DNA of 10,985 nucleotides from Verrucomicrobiota bacterium (GTDB lineage: Bacteria; Verrucomicrobiota; Verrucomicrobiia; Chthoniobacterales; UBA10450), in the NCBI GenBank assembly GCA_003217835.1, contig QHMQ01000109.1, positions 391-11,375 on the forward strand, written 5' to 3'. A model generated the notes under the pieces. That model did no database searches. It was not told the origin of the DNA and was given only the letters and a program-made list of their open reading frames with translations. The translations under genes and the position numbers were made by a program. This document shows positions 1 to 6,633 of the stretch, piece by piece; the first letter of the stretch is position 1; the number at the start of each line of letters is the position of its first letter.

Positions 1-1
1 A

Positions 2-493
2 GGCCCTACGATTCATCCAAGTGCGTGGATTGTTCCCGGCGCAACGGTAATTGGCGATGTCGCGCTTGCAGAAGAATCGAGCGTTTGGTACGGCGCCGTG
101 TTGCGCGGGGACCTCAACCGCATCATCGTTGGGCCGCGCTCGAACATTCAGGACAATGCTGTCGTCCACCTCGATACCAGTTATCCAACGACCATAGGCG
201 AGTTGGTCACTGTCGGTCACGGCGCCATCGTGCATGCGTGCAAGATCGACAATGAAGTGCTTGTCGGCATGGGCGCGATCATTCTCGACGATGTAGAAGT
301 GGGCGCACGTTCCATTATCGGCGCAAACGCCCTGGTTACACTGGGAACGAAAATTCCGCCCGGCTCGCTCGTCTTGGGCTCACCTGCCAAAATTCGCCGT
401 CCGCTCAGTCTTGACGAACAAAACGACATCGCCCGCTGGGCCTGGAGTTACGTGGAGACGGCAAAACAGTTCCGCGAATTTTACAAAAGGTAG
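2..493 (+). CDS. Gamma-class carbonic anhydrase-like hexapeptide-repeat protein (5' end missing)
   Basis: The reading frame is open from the left edge to the TAG at 491-493, giving 163 visible residues; members of this YrdA/PaaY/CaiE-like family are about 170-180 residues, so only some 10 N-terminal residues are lost. The sequence is a left-handed beta-helix of hexapeptide repeats (V-I-G-D-V, I-I-G-A-N, V-E-V-G-A type turns). The three zinc-ligand histidines of the gamma carbonic anhydrase family are at visible residues 56 (AVVH), 73 and 78 (GHGAIVH). The RGDLN segment (35-39) and the C-terminal GSPAK-R-R-PLS motif are also typical. It would be a cytoplasmic trimer with a metal site between subunits. 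Family members range from true CO2 hydratases to proteins with no measured activity, so catalysis is not certain. A GTG at 98 opens a shorter frame, but the homology clearly begins upstream. It converges on the glycerate kinase gene, with a palindromic element between them. Confidence 0.9.
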   Translation, partial: GPTIHPSAWIVPGATVIGDVALAEESSVWYGAVLRGDLNRIIVGPRSNIQDNAVVHLDTSYPTTIGELVTVGHGAIVHACKIDNEVLVGMGAIILDDVEVGARSIIGANALVTLGTKIPPGSLVLGSPAKIRRPLSLDEQNDIARWAWSYVETAKQFREFYKR

Positions 494-502
494 GACGCGC
501 CG

Positions 503-568
503 TTGTAGTGGCGGCAATGTCAGCCGCCAAAACCAACCAACCGGCGCTTGGCACAAGCGTCCCTACAA
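503..568. repeat. REP/MITE-like palindromic element, copy 1
   Basis: The ends are inverted repeats, TTGTAG (503-508) and CTACAA (563-568). Inside lie two further hairpins. The first is a perfect 7-bp stem, TGGCGGC (509-515) against GCCGCCA (523-529), with a 7-base loop. The second is an 8-bp stem (543-550 against 554-561, one G-T pair) with a 3-base loop. No T-run follows either stem on either strand, so a simple intrinsic terminator is unlikely, although hairpins between convergent genes can stop transcription or protect mRNA 3' ends. The element overlaps the last codon and stop of the glycerate kinase. That it is a dispersed repeat is inference, supported by a related copy at 1688-1745. Confidence 0.6.
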
Positions 569-1669
569 TTTCTTTGCCAACTCTCGCGCGTTCTCCCACA
601 GCAACTCCGCGGCGTGCGCCATGTTCTCCTTTTCGCTCATTCCCGGTTGCGCAAGAACATAAACTTTATCGAAAATTTCACGTACTGATCGATCTTCGCT
701 CGCGCGCCCGACAATAGCGAAAACGCGTTTGCCAAGTCTTCGCGCGAGCTGCGCCACTCCGGCTGGGGTTTTCCCTTCGAGTGTTTGTGCATCGAGACTT
801 CCTTCCCCGGTAATGATAAGATCGATATCCTTCATCTTCGTTTCGAGTTTAACCGCTTCCGCCACCACATCGAAACCGGGCCGAATTTTCGCACCGCAAA
901 AACTTATCAGACCAAACCCCAGTCCACCGGCTGCGCCCGCGCCAGGCTCGTCGCGATAGTCAACATTGAGGTCCTTTGCAACAACATCCGCGAGTGTGGT
1001 GAGCGCGCGCTCCAGCACGTCGATTTTGTCCTCGCGCGCGCCTTTTTGCGGACCGAACACTCGCGTCGCTCCATTCTTTCCGAGCAATGGGTTTCGCACG
1101 TCGACTGCCGCAATAATTTCCGGTAACGACAAGTTTCGCGGGCTTTGAATTCGTCTCAGCTTTTGCAGCTCACTGATAGCGCTCGTTAATTCGTGATCGT
1201 TCCCGCTGAAAAACCGAAATCCCAGCGCTCTTGCCATTCCGAAGCCGCCGTCGTTCGTCGCGCTGCCCCCCAGCCCTATAACAATTTCACGGGCACCACG
1301 CTGCAAGGCATCAAGTAGCATTTCGCCGACGCCAAATGTGTTGGCGCGAAGTGGATCGCGTTCACCTCCCGAGAATCGGCGCATCCCTGCTGCTTCGCTC
1401 ATTTCCATCACCGCGAGTTTGCGATGCTCGATCCAGGCGTAACGCGCGTCGATCTGACGGCCGAGCGGATCGTGTGCGTCACAATTCACCCACGAACCAC
1501 CGAGCGCGTCACCAATAACTTCGGCTGTACCTTCGCCGCCATCGGCCATAGGCACCATGTCGATCTTTGCGTCCGGCAAAACATCGCGCAGACCAGCTGC
1601 GATATTTTCCGCGACTTCGCGCGCGCTGAGCGAGCCCTTGAACTTATCCGGCGCAATAAGGATTTTCAC
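563..1669 (-). CDS. glxK: Glycerate kinase (GarK/GlxK family)
   Basis: This 368-residue protein is close to the usual 375-385 of the class I glycerate kinases, which phosphorylate D-glycerate with ATP, typically at O2, to give 2-phosphoglycerate. Recognisable motifs in order are the N-terminal IAPDKFKGSLSA (5-16), MADGGEGT (41-48), the glycine-rich GLGGSATNDGG (132-142), and ITGEGSLDAQTLEGKTPAGV (286-305). The start is GTG at 1669-1667. An in-frame TGA lies four codons upstream with no start codon between, so this is the first possible start; only a weak GAGAG sits ahead of it. It follows gatB after a 114-bp spacer filled with repeat sequence, so co-transcription with gatB is uncertain. No glyoxylate or hydroxypyruvate genes are visible nearby. 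The symbol is family-level; garK is equally defensible. The stop TAG lies inside the palindromic element at 503-568. Confidence 0.93.
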   Translation of the reverse strand: MKILIAPDKFKGSLSAREVAENIAAGLRDVLPDAKIDMVPMADGGEGTAEVIGDALGGSWVNCDAHDPLGRQIDARYAWIEHRKLAVMEMSEAAGMRRFSGGERDPLRANTFGVGEMLLDALQRGAREIVIGLGGSATNDGGFGMARALGFRFFSGNDHELTSAISELQKLRRIQSPRNLSLPEIIAAVDVRNPLLGKNGATRVFGPQKGAREDKIDVLERALTTLADVVAKDLNVDYRDEPGAGAAGGLGFGLISFCGAKIRPGFDVVAEAVKLETKMKDIDLIITGEGSLDAQTLEGKTPAGVAQLARRLGKRVFAIVGRASEDRSVREIFDKVYVLAQPGMSEKENMAHAAELLWENARELAKKL

Positions 1670-1687
1670 GACATACTCTCAAAGGTG

Positions 1688-1745
1688 TTGTAGGCAGGCG
1701 CATTGCCTGACCAGTCCGTCGGCAACCGAAGATGTCCCGTTACAA
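1688..1745. repeat. REP/MITE-like palindromic element, copy 2
   Basis: This 58-bp stretch has terminal inverted repeats TTGTA (1688-1692) and TACAA (1741-1745). Just inside the left end is a 5-bp stem, CAGGC (1695-1699) with GCCTG (1705-1709). The right end reads GTCCC then TTACAA, similar to GTCCCTACAA at the right end of copy 1, and both left ends read TTGTAG. The middle is not alike. It lies between gatB and the glycerate kinase start. The family relationship rests on shared ends and general design only. Confidence 0.45.
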
Positions 1746-1756
1746 ATTGGTTTCGA

Positions 1757-1777
1757 GGCTGGGCGTTGAGCGTTGGA
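1757..1777 (-). repeat. Heptamer repeat tract (3 units)
   Basis: Read on the minus strand, this is three consecutive 7-base units: TCCAACG (1777-1771), CTCAACG (1770-1764) and a degenerate CCCAGCC (1763-1757). The first two are identical to units in the tract at 8661-8688. It lies just downstream of the gatB stop and next to the palindromic element at 1688-1745. I see no promoter or coding role. Confidence 0.5.
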
Positions 1778-1783
1778 GCCTCT

Positions 1784-3238
1784 TTAGTTCTTCACCTTGC
1801 GCTCCAAAATCTCGCCAGCCAACTGCGGGTTGGCTTTTCCTTTGGAAAGTTTCATCACCTGCCCTTTCAGGAAATTGAGCGACGCGGCGTTACCGGCTTT
1901 GAAATCCGCCGCCGGCTTCGGATTGGCCGCGATCACTTGGTCGCAGAGCGCTTCGATTGCGCTTGGATCGCTTAATTGTTCGATCCCTCTTTCCTTGACG
2001 ATATCGTCCGGTCCTTTTCCGCTCGCGAACATCTCCGCGAAAACCTCCTTGCCTTGTTTTCCGCTGATCTTTCCTCTGTCAATGAGATTGACCAGCTCAT
2101 CCAGCGCTTGCGGCGGAATCGGGCAATCATCGATGGTCTTGCCGGCGCTGCTCAATGCACTCTGCAAATCGTTCAGAATCCAGTTGGCAACGTTCTTTGG
2201 TTTTTTTGCGCCCTTCGCGGCCGTCTCGAAATAACGGGCAAGATCGAGATCGTTCGCGAGCACGCCGGCGTCATAGGCGCTCACTTCATACTGGTCGACA
2301 AATCGGGCGCGTTTCGCTTTGGGTAATTCCGGAACACGCGAGCGCGCATCAGCCAGCAGCACTTCGCTTTTTACCGGCACCAAATCCGGATCGGGAAAAT
2401 AGCGGTAATCGTGGGCCGATTCCTTTGTACGCATGAGAAATGTTTCGGCGGCAACGTCGTCCCAGCCGCGCGTTTCCTGCTCTAGTTCTTCTCCGCGATC
2501 CAGCGCCTCGACTTGCCGCTGAATTTCATAAGCCAGGGCGCGCCGCACACCGCTGATCGAGTTCATATTTTTGATCTCGATCTTCGCCCCGAGTTCAGCC
2601 TGCGCTTCTGGACGAACGGAAATGTTGCAGTCGCAGCGAAGTTGTCCCTTCTCCATATCGGCATCGCTGACTCCGCCGTAAATCAAAATTTGTTTGAGCG
2701 ACGTGAGAAAGGCGAACGCCTCCTCCGGCGAATTGATCTCTGGTTGCGTCACGATTTCCATCAACGGTGTGCCGGCGCGGTTGAAATCAATTCCCGTAGT
2801 CGATTCAAGGTGAAAACTTTTCGCCACGTCTTCCTCGAGATGAATCCGCACCAAATGAACTTCCTTTTCCGGGGTCGCGATATTTTTCTGTGCGTCTTTT
2901 GGATAAGCGAGATCATGCAGAGGCACACTGCCGTTGGTGCAAAGCGGCATATCATATTGCGAAATCTGATAATTCTTGGGCATGTCCGGATAGAAATAGT
3001 TTTTCCGGTCGAATTTACAGATCGGCGCGATGTCGCAGCCAAGCATGAGACCCGTCAGCACCGTCATGCGCAGCGCTTCGTGGTTCATCACCGGCAACGC
3101 GCCGGGTAAGCCTAGGCAAACTGGACACGTGTGCGTGTTCGGCTCCGCGCCAAATTCAACCGGACTCGCGCAAAACATCTTCGAGCGCGTCTTAAGCTGG
3201 ACGTGGACTTCGAGACCGATGGTCGTGATGTAATTCAT
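1784..3238 (-). CDS. gatB: Aspartyl/glutamyl-tRNA(Asn/Gln) amidotransferase subunit B
   Basis: GatB is the kinase/transamidase subunit of cytoplasmic GatCAB, which converts misacylated Glu-tRNA(Gln) and/or Asp-tRNA(Asn) to the correct amide using ammonia made by GatA. The 484 residues match the family length. Visible hallmarks are GLEVHVQL (8-15), the cysteine motif CPVCLGLPGALPV (38-50), YPDMPKNYQISQYD (83-96), the family signature DFNRAGTPLMEIVTQPE (151-167), KIEIKNMNS, and YRYFPDPDL before a helical C-terminal domain of the GatB/YqeY type that grips the tRNA. It starts with ATG at 3238-3236, only 6 bp after the stop of the CvpA-family gene. The likely Shine-Dalgarno, AGGGA, lies inside that gene's last codons, so translation is probably coupled. 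gatA and gatC are not in the window. Confidence 0.98.
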   Translation of the reverse strand: MNYITTIGLEVHVQLKTRSKMFCASPVEFGAEPNTHTCPVCLGLPGALPVMNHEALRMTVLTGLMLGCDIAPICKFDRKNYFYPDMPKNYQISQYDMPLCTNGSVPLHDLAYPKDAQKNIATPEKEVHLVRIHLEEDVAKSFHLESTTGIDFNRAGTPLMEIVTQPEINSPEEAFAFLTSLKQILIYGGVSDADMEKGQLRCDCNISVRPEAQAELGAKIEIKNMNSISGVRRALAYEIQRQVEALDRGEELEQETRGWDDVAAETFLMRTKESAHDYRYFPDPDLVPVKSEVLLADARSRVPELPKAKRARFVDQYEVSAYDAGVLANDLDLARYFETAAKGAKKPKNVANWILNDLQSALSSAGKTIDDCPIPPQALDELVNLIDRGKISGKQGKEVFAEMFASGKGPDDIVKERGIEQLSDPSAIEALCDQVIAANPKPAADFKAGNAASLNFLKGQVMKLSKGKANPQLAGEILERKVKN

Positions 3239-3244
3239 GCAGAT

Positions 3245-4153
3245 TTATTTTCCCTGAATTGAATAATCGAGCGCGTGCCGCAGATCGAATTCTTTAATTT
3301 GCTTGGCGAGCATCGGGTCATTCGCTGCATCGATGATGCGCTGATCTTGCAAAAGATCGAGAACACGTCCCTGCGCGATCATATCTGAGATTTCCGGATC
3401 GTTTCGTAAAGCAACAATTTTCGGATGCTCGCTCAATTCTCGCGCACCGGGAAACGTCAGAAATTTCTGCGCCGCTTTTGGGTTGGAAAAAACACTTCCC
3501 ACCTTGCCGAGCGTCTCATAGTTCTGCGACGGAACCGGGTCTGTTCGCTTAACGGCGTCTCCAACTGTCCCAAGTTCGAGCGAATTCTTTAGCCGTGCTA
3601 GCGACATGGCGAGCGTCGTCGATTGCTCAGCTGATTCTCCAAGAAAACGTCGTCGCACATCAGGCGCGTGGACATCGGTGGCTTGAGAACTTGCTCGACT
3701 GCGGACTTGTGCGTCCGCTACTGCGCCGATCGCACGAATGCTTACCACGGTCATCCAGAGGAGAAAGGCCCCAAAAAACAATCCAATCACTGCTCCTGAA
3801 AGTCCATAAACAACTCGGATAAGCTCGGAACTTTGTTGGCCAATGCGTTTCAACAAAATCGTTCCAATGCTGGCGACCAACGCATAAACGACAAGCGCAA
3901 GCACGGCGCCGCCTAACGCCGCCAGGATAATGTCAGGGAGTTTCAAAAATGGTCGCGCTAATGGGACAACCAGTTTGCCGCTGAGGAATGCTGCCGCATA
4001 AGCCGCGGCAAGCCCAGCAACACGCACCAGTTGACGGAGCAGACCAAGTCGCCAGCCCCGCACAACTTCGAACAAAACCAAAACGATGGCGAACGAGACG
4101 AAGATTGCCTGCCAAAGTGGCGACCCGGCCACCGCCTGCGGTTCTGGCCTCAT
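3245..4153 (-). CDS. CvpA-family membrane protein with long C-terminal tail
   Basis: This 302-residue protein has four predicted membrane segments in its N-terminal half (about residues 14-33, 44-66, 75-102 and 115-140). Their arrangement and small-residue pattern, such as GLSGAVIGLFFGAFLL (117-132), are those of the CvpA (colicin V production) family, inner-membrane proteins linked in other bacteria to envelope stress and secretion. A soluble tail of about 160 residues follows, with repeated short helical phrases (HPKIVALRNDPEI, DQRIIDAANDPML). Most CvpA proteins are much shorter, about 160-180 residues. I chose ATG 4153-4151 because it forms an ATGA overlap with the aroC stop, typical of translational coupling. 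The frame stays open upstream to 4255, but that would bury 34 low-complexity residues inside aroC. Family call is fairly sure; the exact role is unknown. Confidence 0.82.
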   Translation of the reverse strand: MRPEPQAVAGSPLWQAIFVSFAIVLVLFEVVRGWRLGLLRQLVRVAGLAAAYAAAFLSGKLVVPLARPFLKLPDIILAALGGAVLALVVYALVASIGTILLKRIGQQSSELIRVVYGLSGAVIGLFFGAFLLWMTVVSIRAIGAVADAQVRSRASSQATDVHAPDVRRRFLGESAEQSTTLAMSLARLKNSLELGTVGDAVKRTDPVPSQNYETLGKVGSVFSNPKAAQKFLTFPGARELSEHPKIVALRNDPEISDMIAQGRVLDLLQDQRIIDAANDPMLAKQIKEFDLRHALDYSIQGK

Positions 4154-5244
4154 TCTAACGCCGGCAAATCGATCGCTTGCTGCCGCAAGGCATGGTCGCA
4201 AAGCACGAGCGCGGCCATCGCTTCGACTATTGGGACCGCGCGAGGCAAGACACACGGATCGTGCCGTCCGCGAGCCGAGAGCTTCGTTTGCTCACGTGAT
4301 GTGCTAACGGTTTTCTGTTCGTGCGCAATCGTCGCGGTCGGCTTAAAAGCGACGCGGAAGTAAATCTCTTCGCCGTTGCTGATCCCGCCCTGCACCCCGC
4401 CGGAATTGTTTGTCGCTGTCCGGATTCTACCTCTGCGCATTTCAAACGGGTCGTTGTGCTCGGAGCCGCGCATGTGCGTCGCCGCAAACCCGGAACCGAT
4501 CTCAAATCCTTTGGTTGCCGGCAGGCTCAGCATCGCTTTCGCTAAATCAGCCTCGAGCTTATCAAACACCGGCTCGCCAAGTCCGGCTGGAATGCCCCGG
4601 ACCACGCATTCGATCACGCCACCTACTGAATCGCCTGCATTTCGAATTTGCCCGATCAACGACTCCATTCTCTTCGCCGCTGCAATATCCGGACACCGCA
4701 CCGCATTCTTCTCCGCGTCCTTCATCTTGACGCTAGAACGATTGATCTTCGCGATGATCTCGTGAATCTGCGCGACGTAAGCGACGATCTCGAAATTCGA
4801 GTAGAGGATCGACAATATCTTTTTCGCAACTGCACCCGCTGCAACGCGGCCAATCGTCTCACGCGCCGAGGCGCGGCCGCCGCCCTGCCAGTTACGGATT
4901 CCGTATTTAGCCTCGTAACTAAAATCGGCATGTGATGGACGAAATTTTCTCGCGATCTCTACGTAGTCCTCCCTCCGAGCGTCTTTGTTGCGTACAAGGA
5001 TCGCAATCGGCGTACCGAGCGTTCGTCCTTCGAAAACACCGGAGACAATTTCGCATCTGTCTTCCTCCTTTCGTTGCGTCGTAATTTTGCTTTGACCCGG
5101 ACGACGCCGATCCAATTCATGTTGGATATCCGCTTCAGAGATGTCGATTTTTGGCGGACAACCATCGATCACAACGCCGATTTCGCCGCCGTGCGATTCG
5201 CCAAAGGTGGTGACCCGAAAAAGTTGGCCGAAGGTGTTAGCCAT
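4150..5244 (-). CDS. aroC: Chorismate synthase
   Basis: AroC carries out the last shikimate-pathway step, removing phosphate from 5-enolpyruvylshikimate-3-phosphate to give chorismate, with reduced FMN as cofactor, in the cytoplasm. The 364 residues match the family. The start NTFGQLFRVTTFGESHG (3-19) includes catalytic His18. DRRRPGQ (45-51) follows, then FRPSHADFSY with the second conserved His105, the GGGRASARET loop, HMRGSEHNDPFE, the FMN-site NNSGGVQGGISNG, and GRHDPCVLPRAVPIVEAM near the end. The start is ATG 5244-5242, the position expected for the family, although the Shine-Dalgarno is weak: an AGGA lies far upstream. It begins 56 bp after the gamma-lyase gene, and its TGA overlaps the start of the CvpA-family gene. 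No other shikimate genes are visible. Confidence 0.98.
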   Translation of the reverse strand: MANTFGQLFRVTTFGESHGGEIGVVIDGCPPKIDISEADIQHELDRRRPGQSKITTQRKEEDRCEIVSGVFEGRTLGTPIAILVRNKDARREDYVEIARKFRPSHADFSYEAKYGIRNWQGGGRASARETIGRVAAGAVAKKILSILYSNFEIVAYVAQIHEIIAKINRSSVKMKDAEKNAVRCPDIAAAKRMESLIGQIRNAGDSVGGVIECVVRGIPAGLGEPVFDKLEADLAKAMLSLPATKGFEIGSGFAATHMRGSEHNDPFEMRRGRIRTATNNSGGVQGGISNGEEIYFRVAFKPTATIAHEQKTVSTSREQTKLSARGRHDPCVLPRAVPIVEAMAALVLCDHALRQQAIDLPALE

Positions 5245-5300
5245 TGCGCAACATAGCCATCCTGATTTTTTGACGAATATGAGACAGGCAAGGTGCCACG

Positions 5301-6461
5301 CTAAATCGCCTCGAAGGCGAATTGTAGATCGTCGATCAAGTCGCGTACATCTTCCACGCCGACAGAAAGCCTAACGAGCGAATCGGTGACGCCGAGCGCT
5401 TCGCGTTGCTCCTTTGGAACCGATGCGTGCGTCATGAGGGCGGGATGATTGATCAGGCTTTCCACGCCGCCCAAACTCTCCGCAAGCGAGAAGAGGTGCG
5501 TGTTCTCAAGGAACCGTCGCGTGCCGGCTAGATCGGTCTTCAAGACAATCGTCACCATTCCGCCGAATCCACGCATTTGGATTCGGGCCAGATCGTGATG
5601 CGGATGCGACTTGAGTCCAGGATAACTGACGGACTTGATTTGTGCCCGCTCTTCCAGCCAGCGCGCGATCTCGAGCGCGTTCGCGCAATGCCGCTCCATC
5701 CGTAGGGCGAGCGTTTTCAAACTGCGCATGACCAAAAAGCTTTCGAAAGGTCCCGCGATCGCGCCGACCGAATTTTGCAGAAACGCAATTTGATCGGCGA
5801 GCTCCCTGTTCTCGCCAACAACGATAACACCGCCGACCAGGTCCGAGTGCCCGTTTAGATACTTGGTCGCGGAATGAACCACCATATCGAAACCGAATTC
5901 GATCGGGCGCTGGATCCAGGGACTGGCAAACGTGTTATCGGAAACCGAGATGATGTTATCCTCGCGCGCGATTTTCGCGATCGCTTCGAGATCGATCAGC
6001 TTGAGCAGCGGATTGCTTGGCGTCTCGATCCACACCATGCGTGTGTTCGGTTTGATCTCACGTTCGAACCGGCTGGCATCGGTCAGATCCACATAGGTGA
6101 AATCGAGATTAGCGGAGCGACGCCGGACTTTTTCGAAAAGACGAAATGTGCCGCCGTAAAGATCATCGCTCACGACAACGTGGGAACCGCTGTCGAGAGC
6201 GTCAAGCGCCGTGGACATTGCGGCGAGTCCCGATGCGAACGCAAAGCCGCGTGTTCCGCTTTCCAAATCTGCAATACATTTTTCGTAAGCAAGCCGGGTC
6301 GGGTTGATCGAGCGCGCGTAATCGTAACCTTTATGTTTGCCTGGGCTCTCCTGCACGTAGGTTGAGGTCGCGTAGATCGGCGTCATGATCGCGCCGGTGC
6401 TTGGATCGGGTTCCTGTCCGGCGTGAATGGCGCGGGTCGCGAATTCGTGCTGCTTCTTCAT
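5301..6461 (-). CDS. Cystathionine gamma-lyase / gamma-synthase (Cys/Met metabolism PLP enzyme)
   Basis: This is a 386-residue PLP enzyme of the Cys/Met transsulfuration family, full length for MetB/CGL proteins. The Schiff-base lysine is K200 in HSATKYLNGHSD. Other family features are the YDYARSINPTR segment (46-56), FASGLAAMS (75-83), DDLYGGTFRLF, the ETPSNPLL loop (146-153), SDNTFASP (174-181), and AESLGGVESLINHPALMTHAS (327-347) with the substrate-site glutamate. A gamma-lyase splits cystathionine to cysteine, 2-oxobutyrate and ammonia; a gamma-synthase makes cystathionine from an activated homoserine. Sequence alone does not separate them well. The cystathionine beta-synthase immediately upstream favours gamma-lyase. 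The start is ATG 6461-6459 with a weak Shine-Dalgarno. The last codons form a 6-bp hairpin (TCGCCT/AGGCGA) just before the stop, with no clear T-run after it. Confidence 0.95.
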   Translation of the reverse strand: MKKQHEFATRAIHAGQEPDPSTGAIMTPIYATSTYVQESPGKHKGYDYARSINPTRLAYEKCIADLESGTRGFAFASGLAAMSTALDALDSGSHVVVSDDLYGGTFRLFEKVRRRSANLDFTYVDLTDASRFEREIKPNTRMVWIETPSNPLLKLIDLEAIAKIAREDNIISVSDNTFASPWIQRPIEFGFDMVVHSATKYLNGHSDLVGGVIVVGENRELADQIAFLQNSVGAIAGPFESFLVMRSLKTLALRMERHCANALEIARWLEERAQIKSVSYPGLKSHPHHDLARIQMRGFGGMVTIVLKTDLAGTRRFLENTHLFSLAESLGGVESLINHPALMTHASVPKEQREALGVTDSLVRLSVGVEDVRDLIDDLQFAFEAI

Positions 6462-6633
6462 ATCGATCTAATCTAACCGTGGATTACCAGCCTCCGCTAG
6501 TAGCTACGGCGGCCAGACAGCGGATTTCACGATCAGAAAATTAATTAGAAACGCAGGAAATGCGGAAAGAATTCTCAGAAGATTTTAAAGCGAAACAACC
6601 TTTTTTAGCGAGCTCCTGCTTTCCTGATTGATC
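6462..6633. other. Spacer between CBS and gamma-lyase genes, with alternative stem-loops
   Basis: This 172-bp non-coding gap should hold the end of the CBS transcript and any promoter for the gamma-lyase gene. The part from about 6525 to 6606 is AT-rich, but I cannot pick a convincing -35/-10 pair. At 6490-6513 there is an imperfect hairpin: GCC, CCG and TAG pair with CTA, CGG and GGC around a 3-base loop, with one mismatch and one bulged base. Its left arm can instead pair in a perfect 6-bp stem, TCCGCT (6493-6498) with AGCGGA (6519-6524). No known riboswitch consensus, including the SAM and SAH classes, is evident. No intrinsic terminator after CBS is clear. Confidence 0.4.

Noticed and set aside
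25..255. A 76-codon plus-strand frame at the left edge
   Set aside because: It is out of frame with the carbonic anhydrase-like gene that fully explains this stretch, including its three zinc histidines.
2513..3109. A 198-codon open frame antisense to gatB
   Set aside because: gatB is unambiguous on the other strand; this is an open-frame by-product of its codon use, without a recognisable fold or motif.
4154..4255. A 34-residue N-terminal extension of the CvpA-family protein
   Set aside because: It would lie inside aroC in another frame, is low-complexity, and the ATG at 4153 forms a standard ATGA overlap just before the first membrane segment.
5306..5320. A TCGCCT/AGGCGA hairpin as a terminator of the gamma-lyase gene
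   Set aside because: It sits in the last sense codons, and only three T residues follow before mixed sequence, so it may be a codon-level coincidence.
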